NCBI GenBank assembly: GCA_009780765.1
Contig: WQZK01000020.1
Coordinates: 1-15,553, forward strand
Length of the DNA: 15,553 nucleotides
Direction: 5' to 3'
Source: Defluviitaleaceae bacterium
GTDB taxonomy: Bacteria > Bacillota > Clostridia > Lachnospirales > UBA5962
The position numbers and the translations under genes were made by a program. The notes beneath the pieces are model-generated. The model was not told the origin of the DNA. It was given only the letters and a program-made list of their open reading frames with translations, and did no database searches. Numbering within the stretch: the stretch's first letter is position 1; every line of letters starts with the position of its first letter. This document shows, piece after piece, positions 6,883 through 14,444 of this stretch.

Positions 6883-7451
6883 TGAGCCTAAAAAAATATA
6901 TGGCAATAGATTTATTCTTAATGCTTTTAATACTTATACTGCTTGAAGCTGCTTCCGCCTTTGCATTTGGTATGTTTAATACTGAAGCGTATGTGCTAAC
7001 CCATGTTATGACAATAACATTTTTGGTTATGATGCGTTGGGGCAAGTTTTCGCTAATTCATGCTTTTGCTGGTGGAATTGTTTACAGTATTGTATATGGT
7101 GGAACGGTGCAAAATTTTGCAATTTACGCCATAGGCAACCTAGGAATAGCAGTATCTTTACTAATATTTTTGAAATTTGGTAAAGAGAGGGTTAGATTAT
7201 CTAAGATGCTCACAATTATTTACTGCGGAGTTGGGTACTTAGGAATAAATTTATCTAGAACACTAATTGCATTCATCTTGCTAAGAGAACCGCTTCTAAC
7301 AACTCTTACAAGTTTTTTAACAACAGATATACTAAGCTTTATAATCACTGTTTTGGCAATCTTTATTGCAAAAAGGCAAAAAGGATTGTTTCACGACCAG
7401 AAAGATTATCTAGTAAAGCTTTCAGAGGAGGAAAAATTACGTGGAAAGTAA
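6882..7451 (+). CDS. Small six-helix membrane protein, ECF S-component-like in shape, function unknown
   Basis: This 189-residue protein has about six predicted membrane helices (roughly residues 8-30, 36-54, 56-76, 78-98, 107-135, 140-165) and a charged C-terminal tail ending SEEEKLRGK. Size and helix count resemble the S (substrate-binding) subunits of energy-coupling-factor transporters, but I do not recognise a specific family signature, so that is a structural analogy only. It sits between an ABC ATPase gene and the two permease genes. Its start overlaps the ATPase stop (TAATG) and its end overlaps the permease start by 11 bases, so it is surely co-translated with the transporter. It could be an accessory subunit, a chaperone for the permease, or a second-substrate specificity subunit. 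Confidence 0.8.
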   Translation: MSLKKYMAIDLFLMLLILILLEAASAFAFGMFNTEAYVLTHVMTITFLVMMRWGKFSLIHAFAGGIVYSIVYGGTVQNFAIYAIGNLGIAVSLLIFLKFGKERVRLSKMLTIIYCGVGYLGINLSRTLIAFILLREPLLTTLTSFLTTDILSFIITVLAIFIAKRQKGLFHDQKDYLVKLSEEEKLRGK

Positions 7452-8475
7452 TGAATCGAAATTAATCCACAAACCAGAAGAATTACGAGTGCGTGATAAT
7501 TACGAAAAATATTATTGGCGAATTATGTGCGGGCGTATATTAAAAGACTGGCGACTATATCTTATGCTTTTGCCTCTTTTATTAGTTTTTCTTTTATGGC
7601 GCTACTTGCCTCTTTACGAGCTTGTTGCAGCTTTTAAAACAAACGACCCAACGCAAAGAGTTTTAAACCGTGATTTTGTTGGTTTTACTTATTTTTACAG
7701 CTTGATGTTTGGGGCAGATGCAAGTTTTTTCTGGCTGGCATTTAGAAACACTTTCTTACTTGCATTTTACGGCTTGTTATTCGGCTTTCCTGTACCAATT
7801 GTTTTGGCACTATTATTTAGTGAAATTAACTCAAACGGATACAGAAGTTTACTGCAAATAGCAACGTATTTACCAAGATTTGTTTCTACGGTTGTTGTTA
7901 CAACAATCATACACATGCTTTTAAGTAGACCAAGCCCTTTCTCCGAGCCCGGAGTTTTGGCACAATTTCTCGGCATGATAAGGGTAATTCCCGAAGAACA
8001 TGTCCGGCAGGGTATTATGTATTTGCCACAATATTTTAGATCCGTATTCCAAATTTCCGGTATATGGGAGGCGGCAGGCTTTGGCTCCATTGTGTATTTT
8101 GCTGCCATTATAGGTATTTCGCCTGCAAGCTACGAGGCCGCCTCTATAGATGGTGCCACTAAAATAGACAAAATACGCCACGTTGTACTGCCAAGTATAT
8201 TATCAACAATAACAATCATGCTTATAATGAATGTTGGTCAGCTACTAACGGTTGGTTTTGAGAGAGTTCTGCTTCTTATGAATAATGAAACTTATGACAC
8301 TGCCGAAGTTGTTTCAACATATGTATTCTCGCGAGCCGGTATTCAGGCAGGTGGGCAAGGTGCTAATCAAGCCTTAGCATCCGCCGCAGATATGATAAAT
8401 GCCGTCGCCTCGATGCTTTTGGTAATTGGTGCTAATATGATAAGTAAACGTGCATCCAACACATCGCTTTACTAG
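7441..8475 (+). CDS. lplB: Sugar ABC transporter permease 1 (LplB/YtcP-like)
   Basis: This 344-residue inner-membrane protein has about six helices and the conserved cytoplasmic EAA loop YEAASIDGATKIDKIRHVVLP starting at residue 231, which docks on the ABC ATPase. The N-terminal part (about 30-50) has the YLMLLPLLLVFLLWRYLPLYEL first helix typical of LplB/YteP-type permeases, which in Bacillus partner with LplC and the lipoprotein LplA for import of complex uronate oligosaccharides. The start is GTG at 7441, with AGAGGAGG at 7424-7431 nine bases upstream; it lies inside the end of the preceding gene. It is followed after nine bases by permease 2. The gene symbol is by family resemblance, not proven orthology. 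Confidence 0.9.
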   Translation: MESNESKLIHKPEELRVRDNYEKYYWRIMCGRILKDWRLYLMLLPLLLVFLLWRYLPLYELVAAFKTNDPTQRVLNRDFVGFTYFYSLMFGADASFFWLAFRNTFLLAFYGLLFGFPVPIVLALLFSEINSNGYRSLLQIATYLPRFVSTVVVTTIIHMLLSRPSPFSEPGVLAQFLGMIRVIPEEHVRQGIMYLPQYFRSVFQISGIWEAAGFGSIVYFAAIIGISPASYEAASIDGATKIDKIRHVVLPSILSTITIMLIMNVGQLLTVGFERVLLLMNNETYDTAEVVSTYVFSRAGIQAGGQGANQALASAADMINAVASMLLVIGANMISKRASNTSLY

Positions 8476-8484
8476 GAGGGTATT

Positions 8485-9366
8485 ATGAAAAGACTAGAAA
8501 TGACAGAAGTTATATTTAAAGTGTTATCATACACCCTACTTACGATATTTGCTATATTTTGTTTGTACCCGTTTGTTTATGCCATTTCTGCCGCACTATC
8601 TGGCATAGATGCTTACTACAGTGGCCGAGTTGTTCTCCTGCCCGTTGATTTTCAAACACATGCATTTAGAGATATACTCTTTACAAAAAGATTTTGGATT
8701 AGCTACGCAAATACGTTCTTCTTAACGTTTTATGGAACTATTTGGGCTTTGGCTACATCTATCTTAGGTGCTTATGCTCTTTCTAAAAAGAGACTTGTGT
8801 TCCGTTCGGGCTTTAACTTCTTTTTAGTATTTACACTTTGGTTTGCAGCAGGGCTTGTACCACAGTTTCTTAACTATCGTGCAACACAAAATATTTTCGA
8901 TTCTATTGGCATTACCGATGATAAATGGCTTATCGTTATCGCTATGGGTATGAATGCGTTTAACGTGGTTCTTCTTAGAAATGCCTTTGAGGGTGTTCCA
9001 AAAGAAATTGAAGAAGCCGCTATTGTAGATGGTGCTACAGAACTTCAAGTTTTAACAAAGGTTTATATTCCAATGTCTAAAGCTGCTATTGCAACTGTTG
9101 CACTCTTCTTTGGAATTAGTCGCTGGAATGGCTTCTTCTGGGCAAGAACAATGACGAGAAACCGTAACGAATGGCCTCTACAGGTTTTCATTCGTGAACA
9201 GCTCGACAATATTATGGCCCAAGAACTTCCTGCAACAACACCATATGCACCAAACTCATTGGTTTACGCCATGATTGTTTGTGCAATTATACCAATTATT
9301 GTTATCTACCCTTACCTTTCTAAGCATTTCGCTAAAGGTGTTAATGTTGGCGGGGTTAGAGAATAA
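8485..9366 (+). CDS. lplC: Sugar ABC transporter permease 2 (LplC/YtcP-like)
   Basis: This 293-residue protein of the MalG/LplC class has about six helices. Its EAA loop reads EEAAIVDGATELQVLTKVYIP from residue 176. The first helix (SYTLLTIFAIFCLYPFVYAIS) and the later SRWNGFFWARTMTRN and EWPLQVFIREQL segments are characteristic of LplC-type permeases. It forms the heterodimeric channel with the preceding gene product. The AGGAGGG ribosome binding site at 8474-8480 overlaps the previous stop codon. It is followed by 128 bases without a gene and then the substrate-binding protein gene. Confidence 0.92.
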   Translation: MKRLEMTEVIFKVLSYTLLTIFAIFCLYPFVYAISAALSGIDAYYSGRVVLLPVDFQTHAFRDILFTKRFWISYANTFFLTFYGTIWALATSILGAYALSKKRLVFRSGFNFFLVFTLWFAAGLVPQFLNYRATQNIFDSIGITDDKWLIVIAMGMNAFNVVLLRNAFEGVPKEIEEAAIVDGATELQVLTKVYIPMSKAAIATVALFFGISRWNGFFWARTMTRNRNEWPLQVFIREQLDNIMAQELPATTPYAPNSLVYAMIVCAIIPIIVIYPYLSKHFAKGVNVGGVRE

Positions 9367-9388
9367 TCATAACAAAATCCAAAATGTT

Positions 9389-9413
9389 AAGATTATAATT
9401 ATTATATAATCTT
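9389..9413 (+). repeat. AT-rich inverted repeat upstream of the binding-protein gene
   Basis: A 9-bp perfect inverted repeat, AAGATTATA (9389-9397) and TATAATCTT (9405-9413), surrounds a 7-base centre. It lies in the 128-base gap between permease 2 and the lipoprotein gene. There is no convincing T run after it, and it is all A/T except two bases, so it would make a weak RNA hairpin. It may be an operator or chance. Confidence 0.35.
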
Positions 9414-9441
9414 TACATATAATAGACTTATTGCATAGTAT
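9412..9441 (+). promoter_or_regulatory. Possible weak promoter for the substrate-binding protein gene
   Basis: TTTACA (9412-9417) and TAGTAT (9436-9441) are separated by 18 bases, about 54 bases before the lipoprotein ATG. The match to consensus is moderate, and the surrounding AT-rich sequence offers other options. A separate promoter here would fit the usual need for excess binding protein over permease. Confidence 0.3.
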
Positions 9442-9494
9442 GGCATTAAGTCAAACAAAAATTTTTTCAAAAAATTATATGGAGGCAAAATCTC

Positions 9495-11699
9495 ATGAAA
9501 AAGAATTTAAAAAGATTTTTGACTATACCTTTAGCTTTAACTCTAGGCTTTGGTATACTAACAGGTTGTTTTTCGTCTGAACCAACAGTAACGGAAACAC
9601 CAACAACACAGCAACCAACTACTACTACACCAACAACTACAACAGAAGCACCTCCTGCTGTAGAAGTTACTGAATTTGTGCCTGATTTATCAGAGCATGT
9701 AACATTAAATCTTTCTGTATTTTTCAATAGCTCGGTTCACATGCGTTACACTGTAGATGGCGGCGTTCACCGCCCTCAAAGTGAGTACCATGCTGCAAAC
9801 GGCAGAATTTACAGAGAAGGTGACTTCAAACCAGTTTGGGAAGAGCTTCAAGAAAGACTTAACTTCACAATTGAAGATGTAACTCCTCCTGATGCGGTTA
9901 ATATCCGTGCTCAGTTCTTATCATGGCAAGCACAAAACTTTAACGGCGTTGACATTATGGTAGGTCAAGCGAGTGACATAGTTACTGAAGGCGTTGTAAA
10001 CGGCACTTTCTTAGATCTTTCAGAGTACCTTGAGTTTATGCCTCATTTCAGCCAATTCTTAGCTGAAAACTCTGTTGTTGAAACATCTATAAGAGCTGGT
10101 AACGGTGCTATCTACTACGCACCATACTTCGACGGTTTTGACGACGTTGAGCGTATGATGATTGCACGTGTAGACTGGATTGAAATGCTTCTTGACTCTG
10201 AAGATTTAGTGTTTAACACAGACAGAGTTATTGAGCCACACTACACAGCTTTCCACCCAGAAGTTATGAATATGCAACTTACTACTGTTACTAACGACGG
10301 TTCTAGAGTTCAAACTATCCAAATGAGCCAAACTGAAAACATCATCACTGTTCAAAACAATCTTGATGTAATGAATGGGTACAACTTAGTTATGGCTCTT
10401 CGTGATCATATTGACACTGTTTACGAAGGCGTATTCGAGCAACGTTCTCACTTATTTGCGGGCCAAGATGCTGCTTATAACGCAGACGAATTAATCGCTC
10501 TTATGAGAGCTGTTTACGCTAACTCTACGCTTTTAACAGGTCAAAGCGAACACGCTGCTGTTCCTTTATTCCCTAGAAGCCACCAAATGGGTCGCGTATT
10601 CCAATTATTAAGCTTTACTGAAATTTGGGGTGTTAAAGGCCAAGAAAACGCATTTAACTATTTCTATTTAGATGACAATGGCGTTATCCGTGATGCACGT
10701 TTTGATATGGAAATGATGGCAGCTCTTGATAAACTTAACCAAATTTACAGAGAAGGTCTTATCCTTCAAAACTTTGACAGAGCAGATGCAACTGATGGTC
10801 TTCCTGGAAACGACCATAGAGCAAGGCTTTTAACTGCAAACCTAGGTTTCTTAACTTATGACTACAACCAAACTACAACTGTATTTAACTCTTTAGCTGA
10901 TACAATTGAAGGCTTTAACTTAACTCCTATCCTACCTGCAATGGCAGATTGGGAAGGCAATGGCGAGTTCTTCCAATACACTGGCTCTTGGAGAACAGTT
11001 AAATCAGACGGTTGGGCAATTTTAGCATCTGTTGCGAACGATGAAGCTAGACTTATGCGTGCACTTGCTTTATTTGACTATCTATACTCTCCATCTGGAA
11101 ACAGATTAATGTCTTACGGTCCTGAAGCTTGGATTGATGGCTATTTCGAATATAGAGGCAGAATGGTTCCAAGACTTTCGGAAGCCGCTCACAGAGAACT
11201 TCAAGAACTTGCTGGCGGTAACTACACTAACTTCTACCGTATGTGGCTTGGTGCAACATTCCCAATCGGTTATGTTAAAGAGCAAGGTATGGAGCATCAA
11301 ACGGTTCATCCACTCGGCCAAGTTGGTCTTGAGCGTATCCTCAGGTCTGTAGATTTAGGCGTTATGAGGCATCCTGTTGTTGATATAGACAATGCTCCTA
11401 GTTACTTCTTAACAATGTTACCATCAACTTTTGCAACAACTGCAGCAGAAGAAACATTACTTCTTGAGCAAGTTGCTATTCTACCATCACTATTTAGAGC
11501 TGGTAATAATAACGACGACCGTATAATCTTTGTAGATTACATTCTTCACGGTTTTGGTGGAACAATGCCTAATGGCGAAACTTTGATGTCTCAACAAGAG
11601 CTTAGAGATTGGTTATGGTATGACTTAAATGGCTATCTTTCGATGGAAATTTATAATGCCGCTTACCAACGTATGCTTGAGTTTAGAAGAAATAGATAA
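9495..11699 (+). CDS. lplA: Large extracellular substrate-binding lipoprotein (LplA-like) of the sugar ABC importer
   Basis: This 734-residue protein has a lipoprotein signal: basic MKKNLKR start, hydrophobic stretch 8-22, and lipobox L22-T23-G24-C25. A Thr/Pro-rich linker (about 29-56) then spaces the binding domain from the membrane. The rest resembles the family 1 extracellular solute-binding proteins of the LplA/YtcQ group that capture complex oligosaccharides for LplB/LplC-type permeases. LplA-type proteins are usually near 500-550 residues, so this one is long, suggesting extra domains or a large ligand site. The mature part is acidic and aromatic-rich. Codon choice uses many C-ending codons (TTC, AAC, TAC), unlike the neighbours, consistent with high expression. 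GGAGG at 9481-9485 lies 9 bases from the ATG. A strong stem-loop follows the stop. Confidence 0.88.
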   Translation: MKKNLKRFLTIPLALTLGFGILTGCFSSEPTVTETPTTQQPTTTTPTTTTEAPPAVEVTEFVPDLSEHVTLNLSVFFNSSVHMRYTVDGGVHRPQSEYHAANGRIYREGDFKPVWEELQERLNFTIEDVTPPDAVNIRAQFLSWQAQNFNGVDIMVGQASDIVTEGVVNGTFLDLSEYLEFMPHFSQFLAENSVVETSIRAGNGAIYYAPYFDGFDDVERMMIARVDWIEMLLDSEDLVFNTDRVIEPHYTAFHPEVMNMQLTTVTNDGSRVQTIQMSQTENIITVQNNLDVMNGYNLVMALRDHIDTVYEGVFEQRSHLFAGQDAAYNADELIALMRAVYANSTLLTGQSEHAAVPLFPRSHQMGRVFQLLSFTEIWGVKGQENAFNYFYLDDNGVIRDARFDMEMMAALDKLNQIYREGLILQNFDRADATDGLPGNDHRARLLTANLGFLTYDYNQTTTVFNSLADTIEGFNLTPILPAMADWEGNGEFFQYTGSWRTVKSDGWAILASVANDEARLMRALALFDYLYSPSGNRLMSYGPEAWIDGYFEYRGRMVPRLSEAAHRELQELAGGNYTNFYRMWLGATFPIGYVKEQGMEHQTVHPLGQVGLERILRSVDLGVMRHPVVDIDNAPSYFLTMLPSTFATTAAEETLLLEQVAILPSLFRAGNNNDDRIIFVDYILHGFGGTMPNGETLMSQQELRDWLWYDLNGYLSMEIYNAAYQRMLEFRRNR

Positions 11700-11716
11700 T
11701 ATTATAGTTTAACAAT

Positions 11717-11750
11717 TATGAACAAGTGCCAAAGTTGGCACTTGTTCATA
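11717..11750 (+). other. Strong intercistronic stem-loop after the binding-protein gene
   Basis: A 16-bp perfect inverted repeat, 11717-11732 with 11735-11750 (core GAACAAGTGCCAA / TTGGCACTTGTTC), has a minimal AG centre, so the top pair would open into a 4-base loop. No T run follows on either strand (next bases TAAAGAAAAA). It is therefore more likely an RNA-processing or 3'-end-stabilising hairpin, protecting the abundant binding-protein message while lowering expression of downstream genes, than a full intrinsic terminator. Partial termination cannot be excluded. Confidence 0.7.
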
Positions 11751-11778
11751 TAAAGAAAAATTGGAGATGTGTATAAAT

Positions 11779-12348
11779 ATGCAAAAAAAACAATTAATCA
11801 TCCAAAAAATTGCTATAATCGGGTCATTTGTTTTATCAATAATCATGATATTTTATGCACTTGGTTATAGCACAAATCTTTACCACCTTGTTTTTCATGT
11901 CGACCCTATGAGTACAATGCTTTATGTTCCAGGTGCTGGCATTTACAATATAGTACAGCCGTTTAACAGGTTGTTGTTTAGACACACTTTATTTTTATTC
12001 TTAGTATGTCTTACTTTGTTTGTTACGCTTACGCATAAGCGCAGATTGTACTATGTTTCAAATTATATAACAAGCCTTGGGTTCGCTGGCTACTCGGTTT
12101 ACATAGCTTTAATGATTATGCACTACAATACAATGTATAGAAATTTATATTTACAAGTTGATTTTGCAAGACTTAGAGAAATTACAGACAGGTTTAACCT
12201 TAGATACGTTGAATCTACACTTATGCTTGATATGGGCTTTGTTCTAGCTTTTATTCTGATAGGATTTGCTGCCCTTTTAGTTTTAAACCTTGTTCTAAAA
12301 ACTATTTGGACAAGGCGTGAAAAATGGCTTGATGAGGAGGCAAAATAA
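11779..12348 (+). CDS. Small four-helix membrane protein A, unknown function
   Basis: This is about 189 residues from the ATG at 11779. GGAG at 11763-11766 lies 12 bases upstream, whereas an in-frame ATG at 11767 and a TTG at 11761 lack a ribosome binding site. About four predicted membrane helices occur (near residues 9-30, 68-86, 95-113 and 150-175), with a 40-residue segment between helices 1 and 2, a basic THKRR turn after helix 2, and an HYNTMYRNLYLQVDF segment after helix 3. The tail is charged (TRREKWLDEEAK). I do not recognise a named family. It begins a block of two membrane proteins that precedes the second transport ATPase and is directly joined to the next gene (stop TAA followed at once by ATG). 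It resembles the protein at 13896-14444. Confidence 0.75.
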   Translation: MQKKQLIIQKIAIIGSFVLSIIMIFYALGYSTNLYHLVFHVDPMSTMLYVPGAGIYNIVQPFNRLLFRHTLFLFLVCLTLFVTLTHKRRLYYVSNYITSLGFAGYSVYIALMIMHYNTMYRNLYLQVDFARLREITDRFNLRYVESTLMLDMGFVLAFILIGFAALLVLNLVLKTIWTRREKWLDEEAK

Positions 12349-12801
12349 ATGAATCCTAATCCTGAGAAACTTAGATATAGAAACGATAAACGTTCTGCAT
12401 CTTTTATTAACTTAGCAATACTTTTAAATGCAGTTTTTTTCATCACTGTTTACTCAAACAGTAGCGTAAGCCCCGATAGATTTATGGGGATTGATATAAT
12501 TATAAACATCCTATTTATGCTTGTTGCTTTTTATGCAGGCGAAATGATTAAAGTTTATAATAAAAAATGGTCTTGTATTACCGTAGGTATAGCGGTTATA
12601 CAAATTTTAAGAATCTTCTGGCTTCCTGCTAGATACAATTCTTTAGAAGAACTTGTTGGAAATTCATACTTGATTGCTATTTCTGCTCTTGCTGTTTCTG
12701 GGTTATTCCTTTTAATAAGTGCAATCAGAAGTTACAGGCTTTCAAGTGTTTTAGAAAAATATCTTAAAGAGAACCCTTCTCTTTCAAAAGGAGGACACTA
12801 A
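12349..12801 (+). CDS. Small four-helix membrane protein B, unknown function
   Basis: This 150-residue protein begins MNPNPEKLRYRNDKRSA, a strongly charged N-terminus. About four helices follow (near 19-36, 47-66, 73-92, 106-126), then a basic amphipathic tail (LSSVLEKYLKENPSLSKGGH). No enzymatic motif is visible and I do not recognise a named family. The start directly abuts the previous stop and has GAGGAGG at 12334-12340, 8 bases upstream. It is followed by ATPase 2 with a 3-base gap. The tight packing says it works with that ATPase or the importer; a role as an accessory or assembly subunit is inference. Confidence 0.8.
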   Translation: MNPNPEKLRYRNDKRSASFINLAILLNAVFFITVYSNSSVSPDRFMGIDIIINILFMLVAFYAGEMIKVYNKKWSCITVGIAVIQILRIFWLPARYNSLEELVGNSYLIAISALAVSGLFLLISAIRSYRLSSVLEKYLKENPSLSKGGH

Positions 12802-12804
12802 TAA

Positions 12805-13899
12805 ATGGCCGACCTTAGTTTGAAAAATCTTAATAAAATATATGATAACGGTGTACAAGCTGTTTTTGATTTTAATCTTGATATTAAAGATGGTGAGTTT
12901 ATCGTACTTGTTGGGCCTTCTGGCTGTGGTAAAACAACAACTCTTCGTATGGTTGCAGGGCTTGAAGATATTACAAGCGGCACCCTTACTATAGATGGCA
13001 CAGACATGACCAACGAAGCTCCTAAAAACCGTGACATTGCAATGGTTTTCCAAAACTATGCACTTTATGCTCATATGACAGTTTATGAAAACATGGCATT
13101 TTCTCTAATGCTTAGGCGTGAAGATGAAGATGTTATACATAAGAAAGTTATAGCAGCGGCAGAAGTTTTGGGCTTGCAGCACCAGCTCGGCAAAAAGCCA
13201 AAGCAGCTTTCTGGCGGGCAAATGCAACGTGTTGCTCTTGGGCGTACTATTGTTCGCGAACCGAAGGTTTTCTTGTTCGACGAGCCACTTTCAAACCTAG
13301 ATGCAAAACTTAGAGGCTCTACAAGAAGAGAGCTTAAACTTCTTCATAACAAGCTCGGTGCAACAATTATATATGTTACGCATGACCAGATTGAAGCATT
13401 AACCTTGGCTGATAGAATAATTTGTATGAGTATGGGTTATGTTCAGCAAGTTGGCACACCAACTGAGCTTTATGATACTCCTGCAAACCTTTTTGTTGCA
13501 TCTTTTATCGGGCTTCCTCCTATGAACTTCTTTGATGTTTTGGTGAAAGATGAAAATACGCTTTGCTTCGGCTCTTCTGAATTAAAACTTTCTAAGGAAG
13601 ATGCTGAGCTTATTAAAAATTATGTTGGAAAAGAAATGGTATTAGGTGTTAGACCGGAAGATATATATCCTTCTGAAACTGGCATACCTCTTACTGTTGA
13701 TATAAACGAAAACCTTGGCTATTACACTTTGGTTCATGGTATTTTAGAAGGCAAAAAAATTACTGCTAAAATTAAATCTTGGTGCAATTACAAGCAAGGT
13801 GATGTTATAAATGTTGACTTTGCTGATGGAAAAACACACTTTTTTGACAAAGAAACTACAATGAGCCTAAAATATTTACAAGGGAGGGCTAATTCGTGA
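12805..13899 (+). CDS. ABC transporter ATPase 2, MsmK/UgpC type
   Basis: This 364-residue protein is a paralogue of the ATPase at 5767-6882, with motifs at identical positions: Walker A GPSGCGKTT (37-45), signature LSGGQMQRVA (from 135), Walker B FLFDEP with D159/E160, D-loop DAKLR, and switch His193 in YVTHDQIEAL. The C-terminal domain (about 240-364) is the usual OB/TOBE-type domain but differs strongly from that of ATPase 1. The AGGAGG at 12789-12794 lies 10 bases before the ATG. It is flanked on both sides by pairs of small membrane proteins and has no binding protein or standard permease beside it other than the shared set upstream. The last four bases overlap the next start (GTGA). Confidence 0.93.
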   Translation: MADLSLKNLNKIYDNGVQAVFDFNLDIKDGEFIVLVGPSGCGKTTTLRMVAGLEDITSGTLTIDGTDMTNEAPKNRDIAMVFQNYALYAHMTVYENMAFSLMLRREDEDVIHKKVIAAAEVLGLQHQLGKKPKQLSGGQMQRVALGRTIVREPKVFLFDEPLSNLDAKLRGSTRRELKLLHNKLGATIIYVTHDQIEALTLADRIICMSMGYVQQVGTPTELYDTPANLFVASFIGLPPMNFFDVLVKDENTLCFGSSELKLSKEDAELIKNYVGKEMVLGVRPEDIYPSETGIPLTVDINENLGYYTLVHGILEGKKITAKIKSWCNYKQGDVINVDFADGKTHFFDKETTMSLKYLQGRANS

Positions 13900-14444
13900 A
13901 AAACATAACTAGAAAGTGGATTGTTGGCCTTAAAAGACGTCCGCAAAACATACCTCTTTTGTTTTTAATTGTGTCTTGTATGGTTTATACATTTAATTTA
14001 ACTATACATTCTGACACATCTATGTACGTAAACTCTCAAATAATTGCGTTTTATGTGTTTTTAATAACGGTTTTTTCTATTCTTGCAATTTTTTCTTTTA
14101 CAAATGTTTTTGCAAGAAGGCAAAAATTTAAAAAACTATGGATGTCTACCGCTATTTTGCTTATTTTAGCACAAATTGTTTTTAATATTTTGTTTATACA
14201 AATATTACATTACGAAACAGCGGTTCGTGAGCATCATATTGTTATCACAGAGCAACTTAGGTTCCTTGCAGACAGTGGAAACAATGCATTTTTACATGTA
14301 ATACTTTTAGGTGTAACTTTACTTCTTATAATTTTTATGCCAGTATATCATAAGCTTCTTTTAAAAATAGACACAGGCATTGAAGACGACGAAATGGCAA
14401 ACATCGATGGCGACGTTATCGACATTGCATCGGAGGATATATAG
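13896..14444 (+). CDS. Small four-helix membrane protein C, unknown function, acidic tail
   Basis: This 182-residue protein starts at GTG 13896, with AGGGAGGG at 13881-13888 seven bases upstream; the start overlaps the ATPase 2 stop by four bases (GTGA). The N-terminus is basic. About four helices follow (near 19-38, 48-70, 81-103, 130-152), then a strongly acidic tail (ENDs GIEDDEMANIDGDVIDIA, no helix). A basic FARRQKFKK turn follows helix 2 and an HYETAVREHH segment follows helix 3, the same arrangement as protein A (11779-12348). I see no catalytic motif and recognise no family. Overlap with both neighbours indicates coupled synthesis with ATPase 2 and protein D. Confidence 0.8.
   Translation: MKNITRKWIVGLKRRPQNIPLLFLIVSCMVYTFNLTIHSDTSMYVNSQIIAFYVFLITVFSILAIFSFTNVFARRQKFKKLWMSTAILLILAQIVFNILFIQILHYETAVREHHIVITEQLRFLADSGNNAFLHVILLGVTLLLIIFMPVYHKLLLKIDTGIEDDEMANIDGDVIDIASEDI

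Noticed and set aside
9461..9477. AATTTTTTCAAAAAATT palindrome before the lipoprotein gene
   Set aside because: A one-base centre cannot form an RNA loop and the sequence is pure A/T; most likely chance in AT-rich DNA.
9467..9727. Reverse-strand frame with Val/Gly-rich repeats
   Set aside because: It is the antisense of the Thr/Pro-rich linker of the lipoprotein, so its repetitiveness is a by-product.
11761..11778. Upstream TTG (11761) and ATG (11767) as starts of membrane protein A
   Set aside because: Neither has a Shine-Dalgarno; the GGAG at 11763-11766 can serve only the ATG at 11779, although its 12-base spacing is on the long side.
12784..13074. Reverse-strand open frames over the start of ATPase 2
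   Set aside because: They are antisense to the conserved Walker A region; the forward frame explains the sequence fully.
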